64,000 nt of DNA from Arachis hypogaea. Its lineage: Eukaryota > Streptophyta > Magnoliopsida > Fabales > Fabaceae. The translations under genes and the position numbers were made by a program. Below, piece by piece: positions 35,641-48,290 of this stretch. Each line of letters opens with the position of its first letter. Position 1 is the first letter of the stretch. The stretch spans positions 74,339,772 through 74,403,771 of the forward strand of contig NC_092051.1 in assembly GCF_003086295.3 (NCBI RefSeq), written 5' to 3'. The notes below the pieces were generated by a model that was given only the letters and a program-made list of their open reading frames with translations, had not been told where the DNA came from and did no database searches.

Positions 35641-37065
35641 ACCCTACCCATTCGCGCGCCTCCAACCCCCTTCTCCTTCCTCTCTTCTCTGCAACCAACC
35701 ACCACCAACTTCCAGCCACCACCACCGACCACCGCCCCACCGTCGACCACCCAGACCCCACCGTAACGCCATCCCCTTCTTCCTTCCCTCTCTTTCTTCT
35801 TCTTCTTTCCTCTTCTTCCCTCTACCACCGCTGCCCCCTCCGCGACCACCACCCCCACTGCGTCGCCGTCACCGCCGCTCCTCCACCCACCACCCACGCC
35901 CCCTTCCCTTCCTTCCCCTTATACCCTACCCCCATTACCCTACCCGAAACCTCCTGCCTCCGAACAGCCACCACCGCCGCGCCAACCACCCTCAACAGCC
36001 GCGTCAGCCGCCACCACCACCATCCCCCAGCCATCTTTCTGCCCCACTTTTATTCATACGCCTACCAGGTTCCGCCGAACACCACCCTTCTTTCAATTCA
36101 TAGTTAATACCATAATTTTTGTTTATGTTCATAATTAGGCTAGTTAGATATGCATGTTGTAGTGGATTCTAGGTGGTTAGGTAGCCTAGGATGTGGTTAG
36201 TGGATTTAGGCCTGATTAATTGCACTGTTCGTGCTTCTTGTTTTATAATTTTTGAAATTCTGTTGTTGCTGTGATGTTAGTATTGTTCATATGTTGTTCT
36301 TACTGTTCATGCTGCTATTGCGAATGTTCTTTCTTGTTCATACCTAATTGCAGTTTGTTTTATTTTATATGAACTATTTTGTTGCTGTTTATTTTTCGGG
36401 AACATCCATTTTTAGCCGGAATGCTGCCCAATTTTCTGTAAACTGTTTTGTTTCCATTCATGTCTTGGTTTTGGCACTTTGAACTCTACTGTATTCTGCT
36501 TTTACCAAACCAATTCATGAATACCAGGGCTAGCTTTCTTATTCTTTTTTATTTCCTGGTTCATAATCTGCATTTTTGATGTTTAGATTCCAATGGTTGC
36601 TATTTCTATATCTATCTGAATCATCATCAACCTGATTTCCTTGTTTGGATATGAGTTAACTGTAGCTTATAATTGTGAATGCTTGTTACTTAGAAAATGA
36701 TCATCATGCCACTTACTCTGACTTTCTTTTTACTAACTCACTGATTTTAACTTCCTTACCTCTTTTTCAATCCTAACCTACTTACCTTTCAAAACATCTC
36801 TTCTGTTTTTTTTTTTTCACTATTCTCTTTAACCTTCTAACCGAGGAATGATGATAATTTTTCCTAATTAACATGAAGTCTATGGATCTTACATTTTGGA
36901 TTGTGAATTTTTCTTCTCAGTTTTCTAATTCCTATACAATCCTTAATGCACAATTACTTAACTCATTTTCATCATTCTACTGCTCCTTTGCCATTATATG
37001 CTTCTTTTGTTATTTGCCTATTTGTTTTCTTGTTTTTATTATATCCTTGATTTCTATTTTTCAGG
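35641..37065 (+). other. CT-rich leader before ORF2
   Basis: 35641-36100 is C/T-rich with many CCACC repeats. The 216-codon frame across it is low-complexity Pro/Ser/Arg/His and unlikely to be real. From 36101 the sequence is T-rich with no frame, ending CTATTTTTCAGG at the ORF2 start, which resembles a 3' splice site. ORF2 may be expressed from a spliced RNA (inference). Confidence 0.5.
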
Positions 37066-37806
37066 ATGTCTGACACCCAAAGAAAAGGAAAAGGAAAGGC
37101 AACAACTGGCAAACTAAAAAGAGAAGAATCCTCTATGTCCATCCTGGACATTATGCATGATGACTCCTGGCGGGAGAAACACTTTACCCCGCAGGAGAAG
37201 GCTGACCAGCTACTCCCTGCTACTGATCCCATCAAGTTTGAAAACAAATACTGCGAGTTCAAGTATTCGGTGTTTGCAACCTCCAGGAACCTATACCTAG
37301 AGCGGACTCTGAAATATCCAGAAGAACTCCAGCAATACACCTCTGATCAGATCAAACAAAGAGGCTGGTTCTTCCTGGAGAGAAACCTGACTGAGGTCAA
37401 TGCTTCTTGGGTAAGAGAGTTTTACTGCAATTACTTCAAAACTTCCCTAGATGCAGTGAACCTAAGAGGGAAGCAGATACTAGTCACTGAAGAGGCCATT
37501 GAGGATATTCTGAAGCTTATGCCTAAATCTGATCAGCCAGATGGTTATTAAAAGGCTGAGGAGGATATGCGCTTCATGAAGTTTGACTGGGATGCCGTCA
37601 AGGCAAGGATAGCCCTTGACCCGACTGTTCCATGGGTCATGGGTCAGAACACCACCATGCCTAAGGGAATCAATCGGATTTACTTAAATGATGAGGCTCG
37701 GCTATGGCATCAGATCTTGAGCAACTTTGTTATGTCGAGTACCTATGAGACGGAGCTATCTACCGCTATGATCACCCTCATATGGTGCGTGATGGAGGGT
37801 AAGGAC

Positions 37807-39703
37807 TGATGAGTATTTTGGTGAAAAATAAATTTCTCCCAAAACACACAAATCTAACCGGCAAGTGTACCGGGTCGTATCAAGTAATAAAAACTCACGG
37901 GAGTGAGGTCGATCCCACAGGGATTGAAGGATTGAGCAATTTTAGCTTAGTGGTTAATTTAGTCAAGCGAATCAAGATTTGGTTGAGTGTTTTGTGATGT
38001 GCAGAAATTAAATTGCATGGAAGTAAAGAGAACAGGGAATTAAAGTGCTGAATCTTAAAGAACAAGAAATTAAATAGCAGAAACTTAGAATGCAAGAAAT
38101 GTAAATAGCGGAATCTTAAAGTGCAAGAACTGTAACGGCTGGAATTGTAAAGGGAATTGGGGATTGGATTTGCAGAATTTAAACAAGGAAAAGTTGAATT
38201 GCATTAAACAGAAGAGTAAAAGGGAATTGGGATTGAATCGGATCTGAAACAGAAAAGTAAATGAACATATAAAGCGGTAAACAGAGAATTGAAAATGGGA
38301 AATCAGATCTCAGGACCCAGAGACTAGAAAACCAAGTCTAGATCTCAATGCCTTCCTAGATCCAATAAGAACAATTGAAAGGAAATTGTAAATTGCAAGG
38401 AAAGTAGATGAGAAGCAAGTAACAGAAACGGAAATTCAATTAAGCAGTAAATAAACAGAGAGATCCAAGGATGAGATTGAAACAGAATTTCTTCAATTCT
38501 CCAACCCAAGATCCAAGACAATTGTAATTGAAATTGAAAGCAATAAAAAGAAGAGGAAGAGAGTGGAATTCTCCTTCCCCCAAACTAAGAAATTAAAGAT
38601 CACTCAAAATCCAAAGCTCTCCGAAAACTATTATGAAAACTCCAAAAAAAAAGCTCCCCGAAGAACTTGAATTCTATCCTATTTATACACTTTCTTCCAA
38701 TGATCTTCAAGCCTTGAGTTGGGCCTTTGCTCTTGGTGGAATTGGGTTGAAAGAGGCCTTGGTTGATTGCTCTTGGAGTTTGAAGAGGAACCAAAACGAA
38801 CCAATTGAACCGGGTTTGAGTTTTGCAAAAGTTGGACCAAAAGTTTGAGCAAAAGTTAGAGGTCTAACTTTTGCTCCAACTTTTCATATCAGCTACCATA
38901 ATCTGCTGATACCAACGTTGGTGCAAAAGTTAGGGGTCTAACGTTGGCCCTAACGTTGGCCTTACCTTGTACACTTGTGGCGCCAACGTTAGCCACCAAG
39001 TTAGGAGGCTAACGTTGGCGCAAACTTTTGCTCCTCCTTGTGATTTTCATGTGCCAACGTTAGCCACCAAGTTAGGGGGCTAACGTTGGCGCAAACTTTT
39101 GGTGCCCAGGGAGGTTTTCTTCATGCCAACGTTAGCCTCAAAGTTAGGGGGCTAACGTTGGCGCAAACTTTTGGTGCCCAGGGGTGAATTTCATGTGCCA
39201 ACGTTAGCCTCAAAGTTAGGGGGCTAACGTTGGCGCAAACTTTTGGTACCCAGGGAGTGATTTTCAAGTTCCAACGTTAGCCTCCAAGTTAGGGGGCTAA
39301 CGTTGGGGCTAACTTTTCAACCAAAAGTTTGTGCAAAAGTTTGATGCTAACTTTAGGTCCAGCTTTTTGCTTCCTGGTTCAATTTCACTTATTCCATTGT
39401 CTTCTCTTTACTCCTAGCTATTCCTTCTTGCTTCAACCTTTCTCCAAGCTTTCTTCACCTATAATTAATCAACCAAACACATCAAAGCTATGCTCATAAT
39501 CATGAGATATTCATTCTATCATAATATGCAACAATTATAGCATAAAACCTCATGAAATGGCATGAATTCATACATGGTTGATTCAATCAAGGGAAACATG
39601 AAAATCTACTTAATTAGCTTGCTTATGGTTCAAGAAAGTGCATAATTCTAATGAAAACAAAAGGAAAAGACTGGTTAAAATAGGCTAGGATGACTTGTCA
39701 TCA
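37807..39703 (-). mobile_element. Solo LTR of family C inside ORF2
   Basis: 1,897 bp, flanked by perfect AGGAC duplications (37802-37806 and 39704-39708), with the plus-strand ends TGATGAGTATTTTGG and GACTTGTCATCA shared with element C LTRs. The TATA box is on the minus strand (CTATTTATA at 38679-38687). Formed by LTR-LTR recombination that removed the internal region. It has one more 72-bp repeat unit than the LTRs of element C. Confidence 0.92.
38982..39310 (-). repeat. 72-bp tandem palindrome repeats in the solo LTR
   Basis: Five units at about 71-72 bp spacing (38982, 39053, 39125, 39197, 39269). Each pairs CCAACGTTAGCC with GGGGCTAACGTTGG around a 10-nt centre. Confidence 0.88.
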
Positions 39704-40431
39704 AGGACCTGTACCTGTCCCGCTTCATCCGGTACTACATGGCCAGGGTCCACGTCCGAGGCACTCTCCCCTTTCCATATCTGATTACACAGCTAGGCCG
39801 TCGAGCTGACGTGCCTTGGGAGGATGCTGATGAGAAGCCACCTGATGCAGAATGCAAGAAGATTATCCCTCACAGCAAGAGCTTTCTGGCTTTGGGCTAC
39901 ATACCTCCATTCCTCACAGCTCCTGGTGAGACAGCCACACCGTCTGCTGGCCCCTCTTCCACTACGGCTACCCCAGCTACCCCTGCTACCACCACTACAC
40001 CTCTACCTACCTAAGAGCCAGTTTATCACCTAGTACACCGCCTGTTTCAGCAGCTAGACCAGATGGAGCGCCGCAACTGGCGCCGATATGAGAGATCTGA
40101 ACGTCGCAGCAAGCGACACTATGAGCACCTGAAGCTGATGATCCGTTTTGGCAGCAACATCCCCTCCGAGCCTGACACACCATCAGAGCCATCTGAGGAG
40201 GAGGCGGATGATCACGAGACAGAGACCCATCCACAGAGAGAGGCTACGCAGGCAGGCACAGAGCAGGCTGCATTACAACAGGAGGCCCCGCCTCAGATTC
40301 AGGCTGCAGACCCAGAGATCCCTATTTAGTCAGCACCCTCTCTGCAGTAGGCAGGTCCTCAGACCACCCCCATAGAGACTCCGGCTACCCAACCTTCCAG
40401 TGATAACACCCCTTCACACCCTACTTGAGTG

Positions 40432-40472
40432 AGCATCAGGGACGATGCTTCATTTTAAGTGTGGGGAGGTCG
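40432..40472 (+). other. Internal hairpin plus polypurine-tract copy (element B)
   Basis: Stem AGCATC (40432-40437) / GATGCT (40444-40449), loop AGGGAC, then TTTTAAGTGTGGGGAGGTCG. Positioned as in element A, with entirely different stem bases. Confidence 0.6.
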
Positions 40473-42006
40473 CCATCTCTGGCATATTTTTTGGTGAACC
40501 ACTACAGACTCTTTTACTTTATTTTGCTACTTTTCTGTATTTTTCTTTTTATTTTTTATTTTCTCAGTACTTATACATTGTTATTTTCATGTATCTTTAC
40601 TATATTTCTGCATGTTGAACTTTAGTTCATATTTTAGCCATTTAGTTTAGTTGCAACTCTAATTTATTAGTTATAGAAATTGTGGATTAATTAGTATAGT
40701 TTACCCTTTTTAGCATAAGATAACTTAGTTTAAATTAAAAATATAAAAAGGAAGTAAACTAGAAACTTTAACATAATAAAAACAATCCACACACCTTGTA
40801 TATAGCATTACATGTTAGTTAGTTAACAACATTTCATCAAAGAGAAACGCTAAAACTTTAAAGCCACCTTAAGATTTACATTGAGAATAATGGGAACTCT
40901 TAATTTTTACTTGCATGACATATATAACTGATATATGATTTTTGAGTTAGAGAACACACAGCATGTGAGTTTTGAGCTTAATTGTATGGTTACATTCAAA
41001 CCATAATTTTTATTCCTGTGTGTTCCGCCCTTCTTTTTTATTCTGGTGTTCTTTACTTTGTTTTAATCTATATGTCCGATTATAGAATATAGATACATAC
41101 CAAGAAAGTGATTGAGGCCACTGTTTGATTCTAGCTCACTTATCCCAAATTAGCCTACCTTTTACATCACCCTTGTTAGCCCCCTTGAGCCTTTAAGTCC
41201 CCTCTTATTCTATAAACCACAATACTAGCCTTAAGCAGAAAAACAAAATAAAAATCCCAAGTTGAATCCTTGGTTAGCTTAAGATAGAAAGTGTGTATTA
41301 TTTAAGTGTGGGAAACCTAATGGGAACATGGATGATAAAAACAAAGGGTAGAAAGTTAAAAAAGAATAAAATAATTCAAAATAAAAAATTTTTGGGAAGC
41401 TTGCTCATGTGAAATCAAAATAATTGAATTACCATGTGCATTAAAAAAAATATTTATTTTTCAGTATTTGAAAAAAAGGGATACAAAAGAATTCCCCATA
41501 TGCAAAATAAAGCAATGCACATGGGACAAAATTAAAACTAATGCATGAGCATGTAACATCAAAAGTGGAAAAATTTGGGTGAATAGGTAAAGAAATTCTT
41601 GCCTTACAAAGTATGTATGTTAGGTGAGATCTTAGACTAATCAAGGATTCACTTATTAGCTCACTTAGCCTTATACATATACCCTTACCTTTACCTTGGC
41701 CCTATTACAACCTTAATTAAAGGCCTCATGATTTTTATATGACTATATTCTATAATTGTTGATTGGTTAGATGAAGAACAAAGTTATAGAAAGTAAGGAT
41801 AAAAAGAAGAATAGAGTGATTAACCCAATAAACACTGAGTGACTAGAGAGTAAACACGAAATCCAGTGAGGGTTCAATAGCTCATCAACATATATCTCTG
41901 CTTAAATTGTTAATTGTCTTGCAAGCTTGTAAAATGTCTTTCTCTCCCATCTCAATTGTAAAAGTGCTTTATCATTATCTAAGGTTTGGCTATGTATATA
42001 TATGAT
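40473..42006 (+). other. Element B conserved 3' untranslated block
   Basis: Non-coding. From about 40900 it aligns with element A 10230-11420. It is interrupted at 42006 by element C and resumes at 50057-50213. The 66-codon frame at 40425 is T-rich and not credible. Confidence 0.7.
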
Positions 42007-43767
42007 TGATGAGTATTTTGGTGGAAAAGTGAAATCCTCCCAAAACACACAAATCTAACCGGCAAGTGCACCGGATCGCATCAAGTAATAAAAACTCACG
42101 GGAGTGAGGTCGATCCCACAGGGATTGAAGGATTGAGCAATTTTAGTTTAGTGGTTGATTTAGTCAAGCGAATCAAGATTTGGTTGGGTGATTTGTAATT
42201 TGCAGAATTTAAATTGCATGAAATTAAAGAGAGCAGGAAATTAAATTGCGGAATCTTAAAGTGCAAGAAAATGTAAATGGCTCGAAATGTAAAGGGGATT
42301 AGGAGTTGGATTTGCAGAAATTAAACAAAGGAAAGTAACTTGCATCAAACAAAAGAGTAAAAGAAGGTTTAGGTTGAATCGGATCTTGAAGCAGTAAAGT
42401 AAATGAACATTAAAAGCAAGAAACAAAATGTAAATTAGGAATTCAGATCTCAGGGCCCAGAGACTAGAAAACCAAGTCTAGATCTCAATGCCTTCCTAGA
42501 TCCAACAAGAACAATTGCAAGGGAATTGTAAATTGCAAGAAAAGTAGATGAAGAGCAATTAACAGAAATTAAAGTCACTCAATCAGTAAATAAAACAGAG
42601 AGATCCAAGGATGAGATTGAAACAGAATTTCTTCAATTCTTCAACCCAAGATCCAAGACAATTGTAATAGAAATTGAAAGCAATAAAACTAAGAGGAAGA
42701 GAAGTGAATTCTCCTTCCCCAAGACTAAGAAATTAAAGATCACTCAATATCCAAAGCTCTCCGAAAACTATTATGAAAATTCCAAAGGAAAGCTCCCCGA
42801 AGAACTTGAATTCTATCCTATTTATACACTTTCTTCAAATGATCTTCAAGCCTTGAGTTGGGCCTTTGCTCTTGGTGGAATTGGGTTGAAAGAGGCCTTG
42901 GTTGATTTCTCTTGAAGTTTGGAGAAGAACCAAAGTAAACCAATTGAACCGGGTTGGAGTTTTGCAAAAGTTGGACCAAAAGTTGGAGCAAAAGTTAGGG
43001 TCTAACTTTTGGTCCAACTTTTCATATCAGCTCCCATTACTTGCTGATACTCACGTTGGTGCAAAAGTTAGGGGTCTAACTTTTGCACCAACGTTAGCCT
43101 TCCTTGGTGCACTTGTGGCGCCAACGTTAGCCTCAAAGTTAGGGGCTAACGTTGGCGCAAACTTTTGGTGCCCAGGGAGTGTTTTTCTCATGCCAACGTT
43201 AGCCTCAAAGTTAGGGGCTAACGTTGGCGCAAACTTTTGGTGCCCAGGGGTGATTTTCATGTGCCAACGTTAGCCTCAAAGTTAGGGGCTAACGTTGGCG
43301 CAAACTTTTGGTACCCAGGGAGTGATTTTCAAGTTCCAACGTTAGCCCAAAATTTAGGGGCTAACGTTGGGGCTAACTTTTCACCCAAAAGTTTGTGCCA
43401 AAGTTTGAGGCTAACTTTAGGTCCAGCTTTTTGCTTCCTGGTTCAATTTCACTTATTCCATTGTCTTCTCTTTACTCCTAGCTATTCCTTCTTGCTTCAA
43501 CCTTTCTCCAAGCTTTCTTCACCTATCATTAATCAACCAAACACATCAAAGCTATGCTCAAAATCATGAGATATTCATTCTTTCATAATATGTGACAATT
43601 TTAGTATAAAACCTCATGAAATAGCATGAATTCATACATGGCTGATTCAATCAAAGGAAACATGAAAATCTACTCAATTAGCTTGCTTATGGTTCAAGAA
43701 AGTGCATAATTCTAATGAAAACAAAAGAAAAAGGCTAGTTAAAATAGGCTAAGATGACTTGTCATCA
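42007..43767 (-). repeat. Element C 3' LTR (left copy)
   Basis: 1,761 bp. The minus-strand TATA box is CTATTTATA at 42818-42826. It carries four 72-bp palindrome repeats at 43120-43370. Frames reading GANVGANF and its antisense are products of those repeats. Confidence 0.93.
43120..43370 (-). repeat. Tandem palindrome repeats in element C left LTR
   Basis: Four units (43120, 43192, 43263, 43334), each CCAACGTTAGCC paired with GGGGCTAACGTTGG. Confidence 0.88.
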
Positions 43768-43804
43768 CAACACCAAACTTAAAGCTTGCTTGTCCCCAAG
43801 CAAG
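43768..43804 (-). other. Element C polypurine tract and hairpin
   Basis: On the minus strand, a perfect 8-bp stem CTTGCTTG / CAAGCAAG with loop GGGA is followed by CTTTAAGTTTGGTGTTG, which abuts the LTR. Confidence 0.8.
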
Positions 43805-45170
43805 AAAAGATTTATTGAGAAGAAAGAATGAAATGGAAGAGGATGTTCATGCTAGCAGAGTATTATTGATAGTTCATGGAATTTTGTGTGGATATGTAAA
43901 TACTCACTTCTTATTGACTCCTAGGCCTAGAAAGTCTCCTTCAAGCTTCAAGTAACATACTGCTATGACCTCTCATTATTCCTTTATCCTTGGCTATTAC
44001 TTTGTTTATAAGCTTTATTTGAGTGTCATGTGTAGCAAGTTCATTTCCTTTTCTTTATACTTGACACATTATTCACCATAGACACTTGGCTCTCATTCCT
44101 TCTTAAAACATTGATGCCCAGCACCTCTTTGGGTTACTAAATGCCTTGTAGTTAGGTTGCTCTTGATAGTGGACTTTCAGCTGATGATCCCGGATTAGTT
44201 AACCCAAGTCACCGAGTGTTGATGCACTCCTAAGAGCTTACTAATCCAAGCAGATCCTAGTACAAAGACACCACAGGCATATATTTTAAAGTTCAAGCTA
44301 TTGGTGTCCAGCTTTGTTTCTTTTTGTTTCCTTTTGTTCTGCCACTTTTTGGCTATCTTTTTTCTTTCTTTCTTTTTGTTTTTCTTTCTAACCAAGGAAT
44401 TTTTTTTATTTAATTGAGATTCATAGACAGTAGGCCACTCTTTACTTAGAATGAGATATCCTAGCTCTTTATTCACTAAAAGTGAGCTATTATACAACCA
44501 CACACATACCACCATTTACTTTTATTCTACTTCTATCTAACAGAGACTATCTTGCTTCACATTCAAACATTTCTTTTATTGAGCTTAAAGATGCAGGGGA
44601 CAAAACACGCTTCTTGTCAAGTGAAAGTAAACACACAAGCACACACATAAACTAGCTTACTTATTTTAAAAGAAATTTGAATCTGTTTGAACTAAATGAA
44701 CACTTTAACAAGACATCAATCAAAAATATTTCTCAACAGCAAAGGTTAAGTATAGATACAACCTATTGGTTTGCATTTCTTTTGTTCTTCTTTCTGCTGT
44801 GCCCCTTTTTGAGTCTTGATGCATAGTATCTTCAATTGGTGGTTAACTCCCAGACTTAATTTCTTGCTACTTCTTCTGATTCAACAGGTTAACTCTGGGC
44901 AAACTTTTGTGTCCTTGCTAAAGGTTATGAAATTGAGACTAAACAAAAACAGTTAAGTTGTTTGAATAATCTGTTTGATTGCTTGGAACTAGCAATGTGC
45001 AGGAAGTTAGAATGTAATTTTAAATGAAGTTTTGGTGGAACACCAAACTTAGCATCCTGCATTCTCCCTTCGATTGTTTTTGGTGTGCAACACCAAACTT
45101 AGCTTCTTGCAATACATAGCAGTTATCCAACACTCTTATTGAAAAAGTTATGAAAGGAAAACTACCTCCG
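43805..45170 (-). other. Element C 3' untranslated region
   Basis: No credible frame. Two further copies of TAAGTTTGGTGTT (minus strand, at about 45041-45053 and 45091-45103) repeat the PPT motif. Confidence 0.65.
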
Positions 45171-45188
45171 GTTGGGTTGCCTCCCAAC
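45171..45188 (-). promoter_or_regulatory. Post-stop hairpin of element C
   Basis: Minus strand: GTTGGG / CCCAAC with loop AGGCAA, 43 nt after the stop of the gag-protease frame and preceded by AAGAGTGCTT. Confidence 0.6.
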
Positions 45189-45231
45189 AAGCACTCTTTT
45201 ATTGTCACTAGCTTGACATTGAGGCTTTCTT

Positions 45232-48120
45232 TTATGGTGGTTGGTGCTTGTAGGGCCTCAATTTGTCTCCTCTGACCGTGATCCTCTTCTTTGTTCTCTG
45301 GTGTTCAATTTCAGCATGCTCTAATGAGAGTATGTTGCTGACAGTGTAGTAGTCCTCGGTTTGTTGATTTGCCCCCAGCTGTTGATATATCAGTTGCACT
45401 TTGTCACCTTTGGAAAGTCCCTCTGTTGGAATCTTTCTGTTCTTCCAACCCCTTTTTGCTTTGTTTCTGCGTTTCATCTTTCCTTTTGTTGATCTTTCTT
45501 TTCTGGCCATAGGCTTTCCTTGGGGACCTCTCTTTTCAGTGGCTAATATTCTAATATCCTCTTGGGCTTCTTCATCAGTCTGCACAATCCTTAGCATTGG
45601 GATGTTGCTATGACCTTCCTGGTCATTTTTCATATAGTCTTTATTCTCCTTGCTAAATTGTGCCTCTGGTAATACCTTCAGAGTGACACTCTGGTCATGC
45701 ATCCTGAGAGTTAATTCCCCTTCCTCTACGTCTATGATAGCTCTAGCAGTGGCCAAGAATGGCCTTCCCAGTATAACAGAGTCACCATCATCATCGTTTG
45801 ATTCTAGAACCACAAAATCAGCAGGGTATATAAAACTGTCCACCTTGACCAAAAGATTTTCAATTACACCCCTGGGGTATACCATTGACTTATCTACCAA
45901 CTCCAGAGACATTTGTACTGGTTTGACCTCCTCTATATGCAGCTTTTTCACCAGGGAGGATGGTATTAAGTTAATACTTGCTCTGAGATCGCACATTGCT
46001 TTAGTGATGGTCAATTCCCCAATGGTGCAAGGCAACAGGAAGCTCCCTGGGTCCTCAAGCTTGGGAGGAAGCCCCTTTTGAATCAGGGCCCTGCATTCCT
46101 CAGTAATCATTATGGTTTCTTTCTCATCCCAGCTTCTTTTCTTGTTGACAAGCTCCTTCAAGAATTTGGCATACAGAGGCATTTGCTCAAGTGCTTCAGC
46201 CAAAGGAATATTGATTTCCAGCTTCTTAAAAATCTCAAGGAACTTGTGAAAATGCTAGTCTTTAACCTCTTTGTTGAACCTCTGGGGATATGGCAGTGGA
46301 GGTGTGATGCTCTTTCCTATTTGCTGCTGTCCCTGAGCCACTTTCTTTGAGCTATGTGGCTGGTTGTCCTTCTCTTTAAGTTTCTCAGTGCTTTTGTTTG
46401 GCATCACAACTTGCTCCTTAGCTTCATCGTCCTTTGCTTGCTTCTCATCCTCTGTTGGTTCTTTGATGCTCTCTGCTTGTTTCTTTGTAGTGTTATTGTT
46501 GCTTATCAATGTTCTCCCACTCCTTAATTGTATTGCCTTGCATTCTTCCTTGGGATTTGGGATTGTGTCACTGGGCAGTGAGTTTGAAGGTCTCTCAACA
46601 GATACTTGCTTGGAGAGTTGCCCAATCTGCCTCTCTAGGCTCTTTAATGATGCTTCATGGTTTTTGTTTGTTATTTCCTGGTGTTTCATCATTTTCTCTA
46701 TCAAGGTCTCTAAGTTGGTGAGTCTTTGAGGTTCAGGTGGTGCTTGTGGTGGGTTGTGAGGTGTGGGTTGTGGGTGGTAAACATTTTGGTTGGTGGAATG
46801 GTTGTTGGATTGGTATTGGTTGAGATTAGGGTAGTTGTTTTGAGGTTTTCTGTATGTGTTTTGGTTAGTCTGCTGCTGGTTATAGTTTTGGTTGTTTCTT
46901 GGGTTGTTTTGGTTTGAGTTCCTCTGCCATGGGTGTTGGTTTTGGTTGTGGGTGTCTCCCCATCTGAGGTTGGGGTGATTTTTCCATGAGGGATTGTAAG
47001 TATCACCATAGAATTCATTTGGATTTGAATGCATGTACTGGACTTGTTCCTGCTGTTGCTCCTCTTGGATTTCTTCATTTTGCCCCCATGTGGCTGATGG
47101 TTGGCTGGTGTTAACTGCTGCAACTTGGAGGCTGACAATCCTCTTGGTCATTTGCTCAAATTGTTGTTGAATTTGCTGCTGCATTAATTTGTTTTGAGCC
47201 AAGATTGAATCCACTCCTTCTAGCTCCATTACTCCTCTCCTTTGTGATGGTTGGCGGCCTCTTTGATGAGCAAAGAAATATTAGTTGTTGGCCACCATAT
47301 CAATGAGTTCTTGAGCCTCCTCTGCAGTTTTCATGAGTTGCAAGGAACCTCCAGCTGAATGATCTAAAGCTTCCTGGGATTTCAGTGTTAAGCCTTCATA
47401 GAAGTTCTGCAGCTTCTCCCACTCATTAAACATGGCAGGGGGACATTTCCTGATTAGAGCCTTGTACCTCTCACATGCCTCATAGATGGGTTCAGCCTCC
47501 ATTTGTGTAAATGTTTGTACCTCAGCCTTCAACCTTATAATCCTCTGAGGTGGGTAAAACTTGGCAAGAAACTTGGTTACCAAATCATCCCAGTTGTTGA
47601 TGCTGTCCCTTGGAAAAGATTCCAACCATTGAGTGGCCTTGTCCCTGAGAGAAAATGGGAATAGCATCAGTTTGTAACTGTCAGGAGGCACTCCATTAGT
47701 TTTGACAGTGTTGCATATCCTCAAGAAAGTGGACAAATGTTGGTGTGGGTCTTCAAGTGGTCCTCCACCAAAAGAGCAATTGTTCTGAACCAAAGTGATG
47801 AGTTGTGGCTTGAGTTCAAAATTGTTAGCATTGACATTTGGAGCCAAGATGCTGCTCCCACAATGTCTAGGATTTGCAAAGGTATAGGAAGCCAAAACTC
47901 TCCTCTGGGGTGGGTTGTCATTGTTGTTGTCTGCTCCACCTGGTGGATTGGTTGAATGTTCCTCCATCTCTTGGAATTCTTCGTCTGATTCCTCTTCTCC
48001 AACAATGTTTTTCCCTCTTTCAGCTCTTCTTAACCTCCTGAGAGTTCTTTCGTCTTGTTCATGAAAATTGGGTGTGGTTCTTCTTGTACCTAACATACAA
48101 GCAGAGCATGAGAAATGCAC
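45232..48120 (-). pseudogene. Element C gag-protease polyprotein fused to an integrase-tail-like segment, two in-frame stops
   Basis: One frame of 963 codons from 48120 to 45232, interrupted by TAA (47281-47283) and TAG (46255-46257) and without frameshifts. The real start is probably the Met of MLGTRRTTPNF. Gag (retrotrans_gag type): NNFELKPQLITLVQ, PLEDPHQHLSTFLRIC, KATQWLESFP, LAKFYPPQ. Then comes a long Gln/Asn-rich linker without a visible CCHC knuckle, then a protease-like domain with CTIGELTITKAMCDLRASINLIP, where DLG(A/S)S is expected, so Gly is replaced by Arg at the active-site loop, and VILGRPFLATARAIID. The last 60 residues (KGDKVQLIYQQL..ILSLEHAEIEH..VRGDKLRPY) resemble the C-terminal tail of Athila/Tat integrases. 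The whole polymerase is missing between. Confidence 0.8.
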
Positions 48121-48266
48121 AAAACCAGTGACACTTCAATCTACTGCTAGATTGAAGTGTTAGTTAGTTTAAGCAAAAAATCAAACAGTTAGTGGGTTAA
48201 TCAAAATTAAAGAAAAAGTGCTTGATCTAGATTACCACCTCACTTAATCATTGTCAATCTAATCAA

Positions 48267-48284
48267 TCCCCGGCAACAGCGCCA
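48267..48284 (-). other. Element C primer-binding site (tRNA-Asp)
   Basis: Minus strand TGGCGCTGTTGCCGGGGA, one mismatch to the other sites, six bases from the LTR. Confidence 0.9.
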
Positions 48285-48290
48285 AAAACT

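Larger units (their letters stand above)
37066..40329 (+). pseudogene. Element B ORF2, plant retroelement accessory protein, split by a solo LTR
   Basis: It starts MSDTQRKGKGKA (basic N-terminus). Recognisable points are the CEFKYSVFA, QRGWFFLERNL, WVREFYCNYFKT and VNLRGKQI segments, then (after an in-frame TAA at 37549-37551) WDAVKARIAL and NDEARLWHQI. After the solo LTR (37807-39703) come LYLSRFIRYYMARVHV and FPYLITQLGRRADVPW, then a Thr/Pro/Ala-rich tail with a second stop (TAA near 40012). This is the layout of the 'putative plant transposon protein' domain family common in legume retroelements (I believe PF20167). It shares segments with beta ORF2. Function unknown. Confidence 0.7.

Noticed and set aside
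35453..36103. 216-codon Pro/Arg/His-rich frame
   Set aside because: Low-complexity CT-rich leader. The opposite strand is open too, and there is no equivalent in element A or beta.
38982..39310. Evenly spaced repeats resembling a CRISPR array (also 43120-43370 and 24969-25140)
   Set aside because: Plant LTR context, near-identical spacers and no cas genes; these are tandem LTR repeats.
40425..40625. 66-codon frame after ORF2
   Set aside because: Phe/Leu/Tyr-rich T-tract translation overlapping the internal PPT copy.
42902..43569. GANVGANF repeat protein and its antisense twin (also at 49150-49853)
   Set aside because: Translation of the 72-bp LTR palindrome repeats; open on both strands by symmetry.
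44195..44515. 106-codon minus-strand frame in element C 3' region
   Set aside because: Lysine-rich low complexity from a T-rich run; no similarity to retroelement proteins.
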